From Pelagibacteraceae bacterium AG-426-M19 (GTDB lineage Bacteria > Pseudomonadota > Alphaproteobacteria > Pelagibacterales > Pelagibacteraceae), in the NCBI GenBank assembly GCA_003210025.1, contig QCNW01000002.1, forward strand, positions 62,001-126,000: a stretch of DNA of 64,000 nt. The letters are read 5' to 3'. The notes under the pieces were generated by a model. That model was given only the letters and a program-made list of their open reading frames with translations, did not search any database and had not been told where the DNA came from. Each line of letters opens with the position of its first letter. Within the stretch, counting starts at the first letter, position 1. The position numbers and the translations under genes were made by a program. Shown one piece after another: positions 54,422 through 63,014 of the stretch.

Positions 54422-55778
54422 ACTTTGAAAGGTCAGTATCTTTTACTAATTCACCAATATTATCTTTTATATATTTGCCATCGACAGTAATTTTTTCTCC
54501 AGCCTTATCTGTTGCTGTAAAACTAATTTCATCTAATACTCTCTCAATTATAGTATGCAATCTTCTTGCTCCAATATTCTCTACTGATGAATTCACTTCA
54601 CTTGCTATATGGGCAATAGTATTTATTCCATCTTCCGTAAATTCCAAATCTACGTTTTCAGTTTTTAAAAGTGCCTTGTACTGTTTAATTAAACTATTAT
54701 CAGGCTCTTTTAATATTCTGATAAAATCCTCACTATTTAATGCATCAAGCTCAACTCTTATAGGTAATCTTCCTTGTAATTCTGGCAAAAGATCAGATGG
54801 CTTTGCTAACTGAAAGGCACCTGAAGCAATAAATAAAATATGATCTGTTTTAACAGGTCCATATTTTGTACTAACAGTTGTGCCTTCTATCAATGGCAAT
54901 AAATCTCTTTGGACACCTTCTCTTGATACATCACCACCAACACGGTCTGTTCTTGCTGAAATTTTGTCAATTTCATCTAAGAAAACTATACCATTATTTT
55001 CTGTTGAGTCCTTTGCAGATTTTATAATTTTATCTTGTTCAATTAGTTTGTCTGACTCTTCATTAATTAATATTTCGTGAGACTCTTTAACTGTCATTTT
55101 CTTTTTTTTTGGTTTTTGACCCATAGATTTTCCAAGCATGTCTGAAATATTAATCATTCCAACGTTTGCACCTGGCATTCCAGGTATTTCAAATGATGGC
55201 ATTTGATTAGATTCGCTAATGGCTATTTCAATTTCATTATCATCTAAATCTCCATCTCTTAGTCTTTTTCTAAAACTTTCTCTTGTTGCAACACTTGCTT
55301 TATTTCCAACTAAAGCATCTAAAACTCTATCCTCTGCTAATTTTTGAGCTTGAGCGTGAACTTCTTTTCTTTTCTTCACTTTTTCCATTGCAATTGCAAT
55401 TTCTAAAAGATCCCTTACAATTTGTTCTACATCACGTCCCACATATCCTACTTCTGTAAATCTTGTTGCTTCAACTTTTACGAATGGTGCCTCTGCTAAT
55501 TTTGAAAGTCTTCTCGAGATCTCGGTCTTACCAACACCAGTTGGCCCTATCATTAAGATATTTTTGGGAAGAACTTCGTCCTTCATATCATCCTCTAATG
55601 CTTGTCGTCTCCATCTATTTCTTAAAGCAATAGCAACAGCCCTTTTGGCTTTGTTTTGTCCAACAACAAATCTATCTAATTCTGATACAATTTCCCTAGG
55701 TGATAATGAATTTGTAATTGTTGTTTTTTCTTTTTCTACTTTTCCTTTAGGAAATGTTGTGACGTTTGAGTTTTCCAC
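54411..55778 (-). CDS. hslU: ATP-dependent protease ATPase subunit HslU
   Basis: AAA+ unfoldase of the HslUV protease, 455 aa. The start is GTG at 55778, overlapping the hslV TAG stop (TAGTG), with a GGAG site about 8 bases upstream. The N-terminus is slightly longer than usual. [29 protein letters not shown], then [14 protein letters not shown] (Walker A) and [10 protein letters not shown] (Walker B), an I domain between them, the [22 protein letters not shown] sensor region, and the C-terminal LSKFIL that inserts into HslV are all present. Confidence 0.97.
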   Translation of the reverse strand: MENSNVTTFPKGKVEKEKTTITNSLSPREIVSELDRFVVGQNKAKRAVAIALRNRWRRQALEDDMKDEVLPKNILMIGPTGVGKTEISRRLSKLAEAPFVKVEATRFTEVGYVGRDVEQIVRDLLEIAIAMEKVKKRKEVHAQAQKLAEDRVLDALVGNKASVATRESFRKRLRDGDLDDNEIEIAISESNQMPSFEIPGMPGANVGMINISDMLGKSMGQKPKKKKMTVKESHEILINEESDKLIEQDKIIKSAKDSTENNGIVFLDEIDKISARTDRVGGDVSREGVQRDLLPLIEGTTVSTKYGPVKTDHILFIASGAFQLAKPSDLLPELQGRLPIRVELDALNSEDFIRILKEPDNSLIKQYKALLKTENVDLEFTEDGINTIAHIASEVNSSVENIGARRLHTIIERVLDEISFTATDKAGEKITVDGKYIKDNIGELVKDTDLSKFIL

Positions 55779-56293
55779 TATATTTTCTCCATACTCAAAT
55801 TATCGTTAGTAAATACACATATATCAGAAGCAACTTTAATTGATTTTTTTGCAATTTCTTCTGCAGACATTTCTGTATCCATTAAAACTTTTGCTGCTGC
55901 TAAAGCATAATTTCCTCCAGAGCCGATTCCTATTACATCACCCTCAGGTTCAAGAACATCCCCAGTTCCTGAAATTATAAAACTTTTTTCTTTATCACCT
56001 ATAGCCATTAAAGCTTCTAATCTTCTTAAATATTTATCAGTACGCCAATCTTTTGCTAATTCTACAGCAGCTCTAGTTAGGTTTCCTGCATGCTTTTCAA
56101 GCTTTGACTCTAGTCTCTCAAACAAAGTAAGTGCGTCTGCAGTAGATCCTGCAAATCCTGCGATCACATTTCTTTTCTCAATTTTACGAACCTTGTTAGC
56201 AGTTTTCTTAATTACAGTATTACCCATACTAACTTGACCGTCACTGGCCACAACTACGTCATTATTTTTTCTTACAAGTACAATTGTTGTCAT
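55778..56293 (-). CDS. hslV: ATP-dependent protease peptidase subunit HslV
   Basis: Proteasome-like threonine protease subunit, 171 aa. After Met removal the N-terminal threonine ([22 protein letters not shown]) is the nucleophile. [29 protein letters not shown] is the family core, with [13 protein letters not shown] near 125. It is coupled to hslU through a stop-start overlap and starts 90 bp from the divergent hisB. HslUV degrades misfolded and regulatory proteins, acting alongside the DnaKJ system. Confidence 0.97.
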   Translation of the reverse strand: MTTIVLVRKNNDVVVASDGQVSMGNTVIKKTANKVRKIEKRNVIAGFAGSTADALTLFERLESKLEKHAGNLTRAAVELAKDWRTDKYLRRLEALMAIGDKEKSFIISGTGDVLEPEGDVIGIGSGGNYALAAAKVLMDTEMSAEEIAKKSIKVASDICVFTNDNLSMEKI

Positions 56294-56383
56294 GGACTAT
56301 AGATGGATATGAATTTCAATAGTTCAAGCCCAGGTTTAGTATTATTGATATAATCAAAAATACCTATATACCTAATTTAAATT

Positions 56384-56974
56384 ATGAAAAGAAAAGCAAA
56401 AATAGCAAGAAAAACAAAAGAAACCAATATTAGTGTTGACCTTAATATTGATGGTAAAGGTAAGTACAAAGTTGACACAGGAATAGGTTTTCTAGATCAC
56501 ATGCTCGAGCAGTTATCTAAACACTCATCAATGGATTTAACTGTTAAAGCTAAAGGTGATACACACATTGATCTTCACCACACAACTGAAGACACTGGAA
56601 TTGCTATTGGAGAATGCTTAAAGAAAGCCTCAAAAAAATTTGTAGGTATTAAAAGATATGCTCATATCTTATTACCAATGGATGAAACATTAACACGAGT
56701 TGCAATAGACGTTTCGAACAGACCTTATTTGATCTGGAATGTGAAATTAAAAGTTGAAAAACTTGGAGAGATGGACACAGAATTATTTAAAGAATGGTTC
56801 CAAGCATTCTCTCAAGCTGCAGGAATTACATTGCACGTTGAAAATATTTACGGTGATAATAGTCACCACATTATAGAGTCTTGTTATAAAGGACTAGCCA
56901 GAACTTTAAGAGCTGCATTAGAATTGGATCCAAGAAACAAAAGTACAATTCCTTCGACAAAGGGCTCTTTATAA
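56384..56974 (+). CDS. hisB: Imidazoleglycerol-phosphate dehydratase
   Basis: Mn-dependent dehydratase of histidine synthesis, single-function form of 196 aa. [18 protein letters not shown] at the start, [18 protein letters not shown] with the metal-binding His cluster near residues 34-52, [15 protein letters not shown] and [19 protein letters not shown], read in parts, are the paired metal motifs. First gene of the local his operon, followed by hisH after 5 bp. Confidence 0.97.
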   Translation: MKRKAKIARKTKETNISVDLNIDGKGKYKVDTGIGFLDHMLEQLSKHSSMDLTVKAKGDTHIDLHHTTEDTGIAIGECLKKASKKFVGIKRYAHILLPMDETLTRVAIDVSNRPYLIWNVKLKVEKLGEMDTELFKEWFQAFSQAAGITLHVENIYGDNSHHIIESCYKGLARTLRAALELDPRNKSTIPSTKGSL

Positions 56975-56979
56975 GATTA

Positions 56980-57606
56980 ATGGACGTCGCAATTGTTGAC
57001 TATAAATCGGGTAATATTAGCTCTGTAATTAACTCCTTTAAGGAAGTTGCTAAAGATAAAGTTAATATCGAGGTAACCTCAGATTTAAATAAAATTAAAT
57101 CAAGCGACAAAGTAGTTTTACCAGGGCAGGGCTCCTTTAAGAGCTGTATAGATGGTTTAAATGGCATAAATGGTTTGATTGATACTTTAAGTGAATTTGC
57201 ATTAAATAATAAAAAACCACTTCTTGGTATTTGTGTAGGCCTTCAAATGTTTGCAGATGTTGGTTATGAAGAAGTTGAAACCAAAGGTTTAGGATGGATT
57301 TCAGGCAAAGTTTCTAAAATTGATAATCAGGATGGAAAATATAAACTTCCTCATATTGGTTGGAACCAAATAAATATTGTTAAAGATAGTAAAATTTTTA
57401 AAGGTATAGAAAATAACTCACATATGTATTTTGTTCACAGTTATGAATTTCTTCCAAATGATAAGTCTGTCACTGCTGCTACAACTGATTATGCATCAAA
57501 AATAGTTTGTGCAGTGGAAAAAGAAAATATATTTGGAACGCAGTTTCATCCTGAAAAAAGTGATAAAACTGGTCTAAAAGTAATTGATAATTTTATAAAT
57601 TTATAA
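56980..57606 (+). CDS. hisH: Imidazole glycerol phosphate synthase, glutaminase subunit HisH
   Basis: Class I glutamine amidotransferase that feeds ammonia to HisF. It is 208 aa. VAIVDYKSGNISSVINSF opens the fold; PGQGSFKSC is the oxyanion strand region; LLGICVGLQMFAD near residue 80 has the catalytic Cys; FGTQFHPEKSDKTG near 184 has the catalytic His and Glu. Normal length. It precedes the inserted SHOCT protein gene by 4 bp. Confidence 0.97.
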   Translation: MDVAIVDYKSGNISSVINSFKEVAKDKVNIEVTSDLNKIKSSDKVVLPGQGSFKSCIDGLNGINGLIDTLSEFALNNKKPLLGICVGLQMFADVGYEEVETKGLGWISGKVSKIDNQDGKYKLPHIGWNQINIVKDSKIFKGIENNSHMYFVHSYEFLPNDKSVTAATTDYASKIVCAVEKENIFGTQFHPEKSDKTGLKVIDNFINL

Positions 57607-57610
57607 AAAA

Positions 57611-58549
57611 ATGAAATTAATTAATTATATTATTTTTCTGACAATCCTAATCATTAGTAGTGCAAATTCTAAAAATATTAGTATTGAAGACATTAATTTT
57701 GAAGTTCCAAAAAGCCATATTTACATTGAGTATACGAATGATGAAGTTGAAGATTTTTTTCAGGAGTTTATGAATTCAGCAAATATCAAAATGTATCTTA
57801 TGGGACCCAAAAAATATGTTGATTTAGAAAGAGCCATTTTAAATGGTGAAGATGTTATGAATAATCAATATGCAAAGTCAATCATGAAAAAAATGGAAAA
57901 AAAAAATTTTAAAGACGAGGTTCAAGCCTCTAAGTGGGTAATGTCGGAAGTAAAAAAAATAATGAAAAAAGAGAAAATTGATTTCATATCTTATGTAATA
58001 TTTTCAGACCAAAATTTAAAAAAAACTTTCTCAGACAATGATTTTTCAGGAATTATAGATGAATTAAATCAAATGAATTCTTCTGAATTGGCTGAACAAA
58101 CAAAAGAGATTAGAAAAATGATTACAAGTTTATCCGGTAATAATAAAAGTATTCCAATTAATGACGATATGACAATAAATTTGTCAAAATTTAAAATATC
58201 GAAAAATAAAAATAATCAATTATATTTAAGATCTGCAGGTGATTTTATTTATATATTCGGTCCTATGAGATTAGATATAGATTTAAATCTTTTTTTAACT
58301 GAGCATAATGATAAGGCAATTATGTTGATTTCAGCATGTTATGTAAATTGCTCAAAATTTAATTCTAAATTTGATAAAATGAAAAAAAACTCTTTCAATA
58401 ATATTAAAATCAATAAAGTAAAAATAAATAATAGTAATGATATAAATTCTAATATTGTTGAGCAGTTAGAGCAGTTAAATAGTTTATATAAATCAGGTGT
58501 CCTAACCAAAGAAGAATTTGAAAAAGCAAAGAAAAAAATCCTAAATTGA
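57611..58549 (+). CDS. Exported hypothetical protein with C-terminal SHOCT-like motif, inside the his operon
   Basis: 312 aa, function not recognised. Residues 1-20 form a signal peptide (LINYIIFLTILIISSANS). The middle is Lys/Asn/Ser-rich, with FEVPKSHIYIEYTNDEVEDF, LYLRSAGDFIYIFGPMRLDI and ISACYVNCSKFNSKFDKM, suggesting a mixed alpha/beta periplasmic domain. The last 30 residues (EQLEQLNSLYKSGVLTKEEF, then EKAKKKILN) match the short SHOCT motif often found at the ends of membrane-associated proteins. It is inserted between hisH and hisA with 4 bp and 1 bp gaps, so it must be co-expressed with histidine genes though nothing suggests a metabolic role. Confidence 0.8.
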   Translation: MKLINYIIFLTILIISSANSKNISIEDINFEVPKSHIYIEYTNDEVEDFFQEFMNSANIKMYLMGPKKYVDLERAILNGEDVMNNQYAKSIMKKMEKKNFKDEVQASKWVMSEVKKIMKKEKIDFISYVIFSDQNLKKTFSDNDFSGIIDELNQMNSSELAEQTKEIRKMITSLSGNNKSIPINDDMTINLSKFKISKNKNNQLYLRSAGDFIYIFGPMRLDIDLNLFLTEHNDKAIMLISACYVNCSKFNSKFDKMKKNSFNNIKINKVKINNSNDINSNIVEQLEQLNSLYKSGVLTKEEFEKAKKKILN

Positions 58550-58550
58550 A

Positions 58551-59270
58551 ATGAAAATTTTTCCAGCAATAGACATTAAAGATAAAAAATGTGTTAGATT
58601 AATCAAAGGAGATTTTGAAAATAAAACTGAATATGAAATGTCTCCTGTAGAGCAAGCTGGAAAATATAAGCAAAATGGATTTAAAAATTTACACATTGTT
58701 GATCTGGACGGTGCATTAACCGGGGAGCCAATTAATATTGATATTATTCAAGATATTATTGGAAAATTCGACCTCAAAATAGAAATAGGAGGTGGAGTAA
58801 GAAATTTTGAAACTATTCAAAAATATATTGATACTGGTGTTGAAAAAGTAATTTTGGGAAGTGCTGCTATAAAAGATAGAAGATTTTTGGAAGATGCTTG
58901 TAATAAATTTCAAAACCAAATTGCATTAGGTTTAGATGCAAAAGATGGACATCTTGCCATTTCAGGATGGACTGAAGAATCTGACAAACTAACAACTGAA
59001 TATTTAAAGAAGGTAAATGATTATGGAGTAAGCAGGATTATTTATACAGATATTAATAGAGATGGAACAAAGCAAAGTCCAAATTTTGAAGAAACACAAA
59101 AAGTTGCGAATATTTCTAATTGTCCGGTTGTTATATCTGGTGGTGTTTCATCAATTAATGATGTTAAAAAAGCTAAAAATTTAAATAATATTGAAGGTGT
59201 AATTGTTGGAAAAGCTATATACGACGGAGACATAAAGTTAGATGAACTTGCAAAAGAAATAGATGCTTAA
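58551..59270 (+). CDS. hisA: Phosphoribosylformimino-5-aminoimidazole carboxamide ribotide isomerase
   Basis: TIM-barrel isomerase preceding the HisHF step. It is 239 aa. [20 protein letters not shown] has the catalytic Asp near residue 7; [40 protein letters not shown] and [18 protein letters not shown], with the second catalytic Asp near 130-165, follow. It overlaps hisF by 8 bp. The gene is intact despite the unusual SHOCT gene upstream. Confidence 0.97.
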   Translation: MKIFPAIDIKDKKCVRLIKGDFENKTEYEMSPVEQAGKYKQNGFKNLHIVDLDGALTGEPINIDIIQDIIGKFDLKIEIGGGVRNFETIQKYIDTGVEKVILGSAAIKDRRFLEDACNKFQNQIALGLDAKDGHLAISGWTEESDKLTTEYLKKVNDYGVSRIIYTDINRDGTKQSPNFEETQKVANISNCPVVISGGVSSINDVKKAKNLNNIEGVIVGKAIYDGDIKLDELAKEIDA

Positions 59271-60015
59271 AAATAGAATTATTCCTTGTTTAGATGTTAA
59301 AAATGGTCGTGTTGTAAAAGGAATCAACTTCGTAGATCTAAAAGATGCAGGAGATCCTGTTGAACAAGCAAAAATTTATAGCGATGGTGGTGCAGATGAA
59401 ATTTGCTTTTTAGATATCACTGCTTCAAATGAAAATAGAGATACTATTTATGAAGTTGTAGAGAAAACTTCTAAAAAATGTTTCGTACCATTAACGGTAG
59501 GGGGTGGCGTTAGAAGTATTGATGATATTAATAAATTGCTTAATTGTGGGGCTGATAAAGTATCAATCAATACAGCAGCTGTTCAAAATTCAAAAGTAGT
59601 TGAGGATAGCTCTAGAAAATTTGGATCACAGTGCATTGTAGTTGCAATTGATGCAAAAAGAAAAGATGACGGATGGGAAATCTTCACTCACGGTGGAAGA
59701 AACTCAACTGGTATAAATGCGTTAGAATTTGCTTCTAAAATGGAAAAATGTGGGGCAGGAGAACTTCTTGTGACATCGATGGATAAAGATGGAACTCAAT
59801 CTGGATATGATATTGAATTGATGCAAAAGATATCTTCTACAGTCAATATTCCAGTTATTGCATCGGGCGGTGTTGGAACTCTAGATCACTTAGTAGATGG
59901 AATAAAATCAGGTGCTAGCGCTGTTTTAGCTGCATCTATATTCCATTATGGGACTTTTTCAGTAAATGAAGCTAAGCAATATTTGGCATCGAAAGATATA
60001 CCTGTTAGGATTTAA
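59263..60015 (+). CDS. hisF: Imidazole glycerol phosphate synthase, cyclase subunit HisF
   Basis: Cyclase half of IGP synthase, 250 aa, partner of His[20 protein letters not shown] has the catalytic Asp near residue 9. Phosphate-binding glycines lie in [17 protein letters not shown], and [20 protein letters not shown] has the second catalytic Asp. [16 protein letters not shown] and [15 protein letters not shown] close the barrel. It is followed 1 bp later by hisE. Confidence 0.97.
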   Translation: MLKNRIIPCLDVKNGRVVKGINFVDLKDAGDPVEQAKIYSDGGADEICFLDITASNENRDTIYEVVEKTSKKCFVPLTVGGGVRSIDDINKLLNCGADKVSINTAAVQNSKVVEDSSRKFGSQCIVVAIDAKRKDDGWEIFTHGGRNSTGINALEFASKMEKCGAGELLVTSMDKDGTQSGYDIELMQKISSTVNIPVIASGGVGTLDHLVDGIKSGASAVLAASIFHYGTFSVNEAKQYLASKDIPVRI

Positions 60016-60016
60016 T

Positions 60017-60289
60017 ATGTTAAAAACTTTAGAAGATCTTGTTACTCTTGCAAGAGAGCGAAAAAGTAACGTTGTTGAAGGCTCATACACGAATAAGCTT
60101 TTAAAAGATAAATCTTTAGCAAAAGAAAAAGTTTTAGAGGAAATAAATGAACTAATAGAGGCAGTAGAGCAAGACTCAAATAAAATCCATGAAGCGGCGG
60201 ATGTTTTATATCACTTAATAATGTATTTCGAAAAAAGTGGTATTAAAATTGAAGAAGTAATGGAAGAGCTAAATAGTCGGAAAAAATAA
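60017..60289 (+). CDS. hisE: Phosphoribosyl-ATP pyrophosphatase
   Basis: Hydrolyses phosphoribosyl-ATP to phosphoribosyl-AMP. It is 90 aa from the ATG at 60017, just after the hisF stop; an earlier in-frame ATG lies inside hisF and is not used. It is all-alpha MazG-like: LEDLVTLARERKSN, SYTNKLLKDKSLAKEKVLEE and the metal-binding EEINELIEAVEQDSNKIHEA and ADVLYHLIMYFEKSGI. HisI is not in the window. Confidence 0.95.
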   Translation: MLKTLEDLVTLARERKSNVVEGSYTNKLLKDKSLAKEKVLEEINELIEAVEQDSNKIHEAADVLYHLIMYFEKSGIKIEEVMEELNSRKK

Positions 60290-60291
60290 CT

Positions 60292-60435
60292 ATGATGCAG
60301 AGCTATATAAATTGGGAAAAAAGACAAATTGAGTTTTGGAAGAAAAAACTTGGAGTTTCCGAACATGGACTTGCATGGATATCCTTTATTAAAGGAATTT
60401 TAATAGGATTACTAATTTATCATTTCTTTTTTTAA
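60292..60435 (+). CDS. Small single-span membrane protein, 47 aa, unknown
   Basis: ORF from ATG 60292 (or 60295) to TAA 60433-60435, two bases after hisE. It begins MMQSYINWEKRQIEFWKKKL, followed by GVSEHGLAWISFIKGILIGL and LIYHFFF. An amphipathic, charged N-terminal half is followed by one hydrophobic helix (about residues 29-47). The tight spacing after hisE and the orderly amphipathic-then-hydrophobic design suggest a real gene. I do not recognise the family. Confidence 0.55.
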   Translation: MMQSYINWEKRQIEFWKKKLGVSEHGLAWISFIKGILIGLLIYHFFF

Positions 60436-60444
60436 TTAAATAAT

Positions 60445-61224
60445 ATGAGTTTATTAGACGTAAATTTTAAAAAGAAGCTGCTTATAGTTGTTCCCTACAG
60501 AAATAGAGATCAACAATTAAAAATTTTTCAATATCATACAAAAATATACTTTAATGAAGACAAATTAGATAAACATTTGAACGTAAAGTTATGCATTTTA
60601 GAACAAGCAAACGATAAACCTTTTAATTATGGGCGTCTGTGCAATGCTGGTTTTTTAATTAATGAAGACTATTTAGATTATATTGTTATTAACAATGTTG
60701 ATTTTTTGCCAATGATTGCAGATTATTCATATTCAGATAGCCCAATGCTATTAATAAAACATGGTCATAACAATCTGCCAATGCGACCCTCATTAAATTC
60801 AAAATGGATAGTAAAAGGCTCTAAAAGAGAAAATTTCTTTGGTAATTCTGTTTTACTACCTAAACATATTTTTAAAAAAGTTAATGGTTATTCTAATTCA
60901 TATTGGGGTTGGGGCTATGAGGATACAGATCTTAAAAAAAGAATAGATGTGAACAATATAGAAATAAAATACAGAGATGGATTTTTCAGTCCATTGTTAC
61001 ATGATAATAATGGTTTCAAAATTACAGACAAAGACGAAGCTGTCCCTTCTGAATCAAGTATTAAAAACAAGAAACTGTATGATGAGAAATGGGCAAATAG
61101 TGAAAATTATATAGATGATGGAATTAATAATCTTAATTATGAAATTAAATCCAATGAAGAAATTTACAAGAATTTAAGAAATAATGCCGATTTTGAAATC
61201 CGGCATATCAAAGTTGATTTTTAA
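60445..61224 (+). CDS. Glycosyltransferase, GT7-like (beta-1,4-galactosyltransferase fold)
   Basis: 259 aa cytoplasmic or peripheral glycosyltransferase. LLIVVPYRNRDQQLKIFQYH near the start, NAGFLINEDYLDYIVINNVDFLPM (the metal-binding DxD-like NVDF near 92), FFGNSVLLPKHIFKKVNGYS and the strong GWGYEDTDLKKRI motif near 160 match the GT7 family of galactosyl- and N-acetylgalactosaminyltransferases. The donor and acceptor are unknown; surface polysaccharide or LPS is likely. It stands alone after the his operon, a possible sign of gene gain. Confidence 0.85.
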   Translation: MSLLDVNFKKKLLIVVPYRNRDQQLKIFQYHTKIYFNEDKLDKHLNVKLCILEQANDKPFNYGRLCNAGFLINEDYLDYIVINNVDFLPMIADYSYSDSPMLLIKHGHNNLPMRPSLNSKWIVKGSKRENFFGNSVLLPKHIFKKVNGYSNSYWGWGYEDTDLKKRIDVNNIEIKYRDGFFSPLLHDNNGFKITDKDEAVPSESSIKNKKLYDEKWANSENYIDDGINNLNYEIKSNEEIYKNLRNNADFEIRHIKVDF

Positions 61225-61226
61225 AT

Positions 61227-62492
61227 TTATAATTTTCCAGGTAACCAGGTTGAAAATATTGGAAACAATATCATTAAAATTCCATATATAATTCCAACAA
61301 TTGTAAATAATGGAACTTCTTTAAAAGCTTTGGCAGGGTTTTCTTTAATAACTCCTGCGGCCGTATAAATCCCAACGCATACGGGGGGTGTTATCATTCC
61401 TATTCCAGCAAAAGCAACAAACACCACATAGAGATGAAGTAAACTTTGATTGAATGATAATGTGATTGCTGCAAAAATTGGAACCGTTAAATAAAATACA
61501 GGAACGATTTCTATAAACGTTCCAAGAATTAAACAAATTGCTCCAAGCATTATCCAAAATAGATTTACGCTCACACCTTTATCTGTGAAGAATGTTATAA
61601 TTCTTTGTGGAGCTTGAGTGTAAGTTAAAACCACACTTAAGAATGTTGCAGTTGCTATAATTGCAAAAATTACAGCGGTTATGATTGCTGTTTCTCTTAA
61701 ACAGTTCATCAAAGATGAAAATGTAAGTTCACGGTAAATTAAAAATCCTATAAGCACTGCATAAACACCCGCAACTGCCGCAGATTCCGATGGAGTTAGT
61801 ATACCTGCATAAATTCCACCTAAAATTATAACTGGAGTTATCAATGCTGGTAATGCAGCTATGAAAGAACTTACTCTTTCCTTAAAAGATGCCTTCTCAT
61901 CTGTTCTAATATGCCTGCATTTAAACAAAACTAGAAGGACCATCAAAATAAGGAGAACAAGACCAGGAATAACGCCTGCAGCAAAGGTTTTTGATACAGG
62001 GACATTTGTTAGAGCACTAAATAATATTGCTGCATTGGATGGAGGTATCAATGCCTCTAATAGAGCCGCAGAGGCTGCTAGGACAACAACAAATGGAGTT
62101 GGATAACCTTGTTCAATCATTTTTGGCATCATAATTGTTCCAACCGCAGTAATTGCAGCTAAGATTGAACCACAAAAGGCAGCAAAAAAACCCATCGCAA
62201 TAACCATTGCAACACCTAACCCACCTGGCCAATGTCCAACAAGTGTTGTTGTGAACTTAACTAATCTCGATGCGGCACCTCCTTTTAACATAGCCATTCC
62301 AGTAAATATAAATAACGGAACAGCGATCAGGACATGTTTAGTTAATGCACCAAATGAAACTTGGATAAGTACTGACCAAGGTAAATTTAATCCAGCAATT
62401 GCAGCTAATGAACTTCCTAAACCAAAAACTAAAAAAATTGGAACTGAGATTACTAATGTTATAAGAGAAATAATAAAAGCTAGTCCAAACAT
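61227..62492 (-). CDS. dctM: TRAP transporter large permease (DctM family)
   Basis: Large membrane subunit of a Na+-dependent tripartite transporter, 421 aa with about 11-12 hydrophobic segments. GLGSSLAAIAGLNLPWSVLI, VAVPLFIFTGMAMLKGGAASR (read as IAVPLFIFTGMAMLKGG), CGSILAAITAVGTIMMPKMI and ALIPPSNAAILFS are the DctM domain signatures; [18 protein letters not shown] is the matching second-repeat motif. It starts directly after the dctQ stop (TAA-ATG). Confidence 0.95.
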   Translation of the reverse strand: MFGLAFIISLITLVISVPIFLVFGLGSSLAAIAGLNLPWSVLIQVSFGALTKHVLIAVPLFIFTGMAMLKGGAASRLVKFTTTLVGHWPGGLGVAMVIAMGFFAAFCGSILAAITAVGTIMMPKMIEQGYPTPFVVVLAASAALLEALIPPSNAAILFSALTNVPVSKTFAAGVIPGLVLLILMVLLVLFKCRHIRTDEKASFKERVSSFIAALPALITPVIILGGIYAGILTPSESAAVAGVYAVLIGFLIYRELTFSSLMNCLRETAIITAVIFAIIATATFLSVVLTYTQAPQRIITFFTDKGVSVNLFWIMLGAICLILGTFIEIVPVFYLTVPIFAAITLSFNQSLLHLYVVFVAFAGIGMITPPVCVGIYTAAGVIKENPAKAFKEVPLFTIVGIIYGILMILFPIFSTWLPGKL

Positions 62493-62987
62493 TTATTCTT
62501 TCCCTAAAAGTTTTTTTAAATTATCTAAAATAAGTTCTAATGAGGTTAACGCTAAAATTAAAAAACCAACCGGAAATGCTAAAAACATCCACCAGATAGG
62601 AATATTAATTTCTAATTCCATCATTTGTCCCAAATTGTAATACATTGTAGTTGCATCAACTCCTGCTTTAAAGAAGACGCATGCAGAAATTAAAGCAATT
62701 AAATTTACTATTGTTCCAATAATATTTTTTGATTTTTCTGATAAATAGTGACTTAAAAAATCTACTTTAATGTGTTGTCCTTGTTTTAGTAAAGGACCAA
62801 GTAATGGGAAAACTAACCAACTCACCATTACAGGTGGTAATTCAATAAACCACGCAAATCCTGTACCTGTAAGAAATCTTGTTGTGGCGCTTAAAGCTAA
62901 AGCTGCCACCATTAAAAAGACGATGAACATTGCGAGCGAAATTGCAGCTTTTGCTAGCAAATTGTTAATAGCTCGCAATGCCCTCAT
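62493..62987 (-). CDS. dctQ: TRAP transporter small permease (DctQ family)
   Basis: 164 aa membrane protein with four hydrophobic segments; the first is LAMFIVFLMVAALALSATTR. FAWFIELPPVMVSWLVFPLLGPLLKQGQHIKVDFL is the DctQ core (read in two parts), with the conserved glutamate and the H(I/V)xVDxL motif. It sits between dctP and dctM. The DctQ and DctM subunits form the membrane complex that receives substrate from DctP. Confidence 0.93.
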   Translation of the reverse strand: MRALRAINNLLAKAAISLAMFIVFLMVAALALSATTRFLTGTGFAWFIELPPVMVSWLVFPLLGPLLKQGQHIKVDFLSHYLSEKSKNIIGTIVNLIALISACVFFKAGVDATTMYYNLGQMMELEINIPIWWMFLAFPVGFLILALTSLELILDNLKKLLGKE

Positions 62988-63014
62988 AATCTTTTTAGAA
63001 AAAGTTAACTTCTT

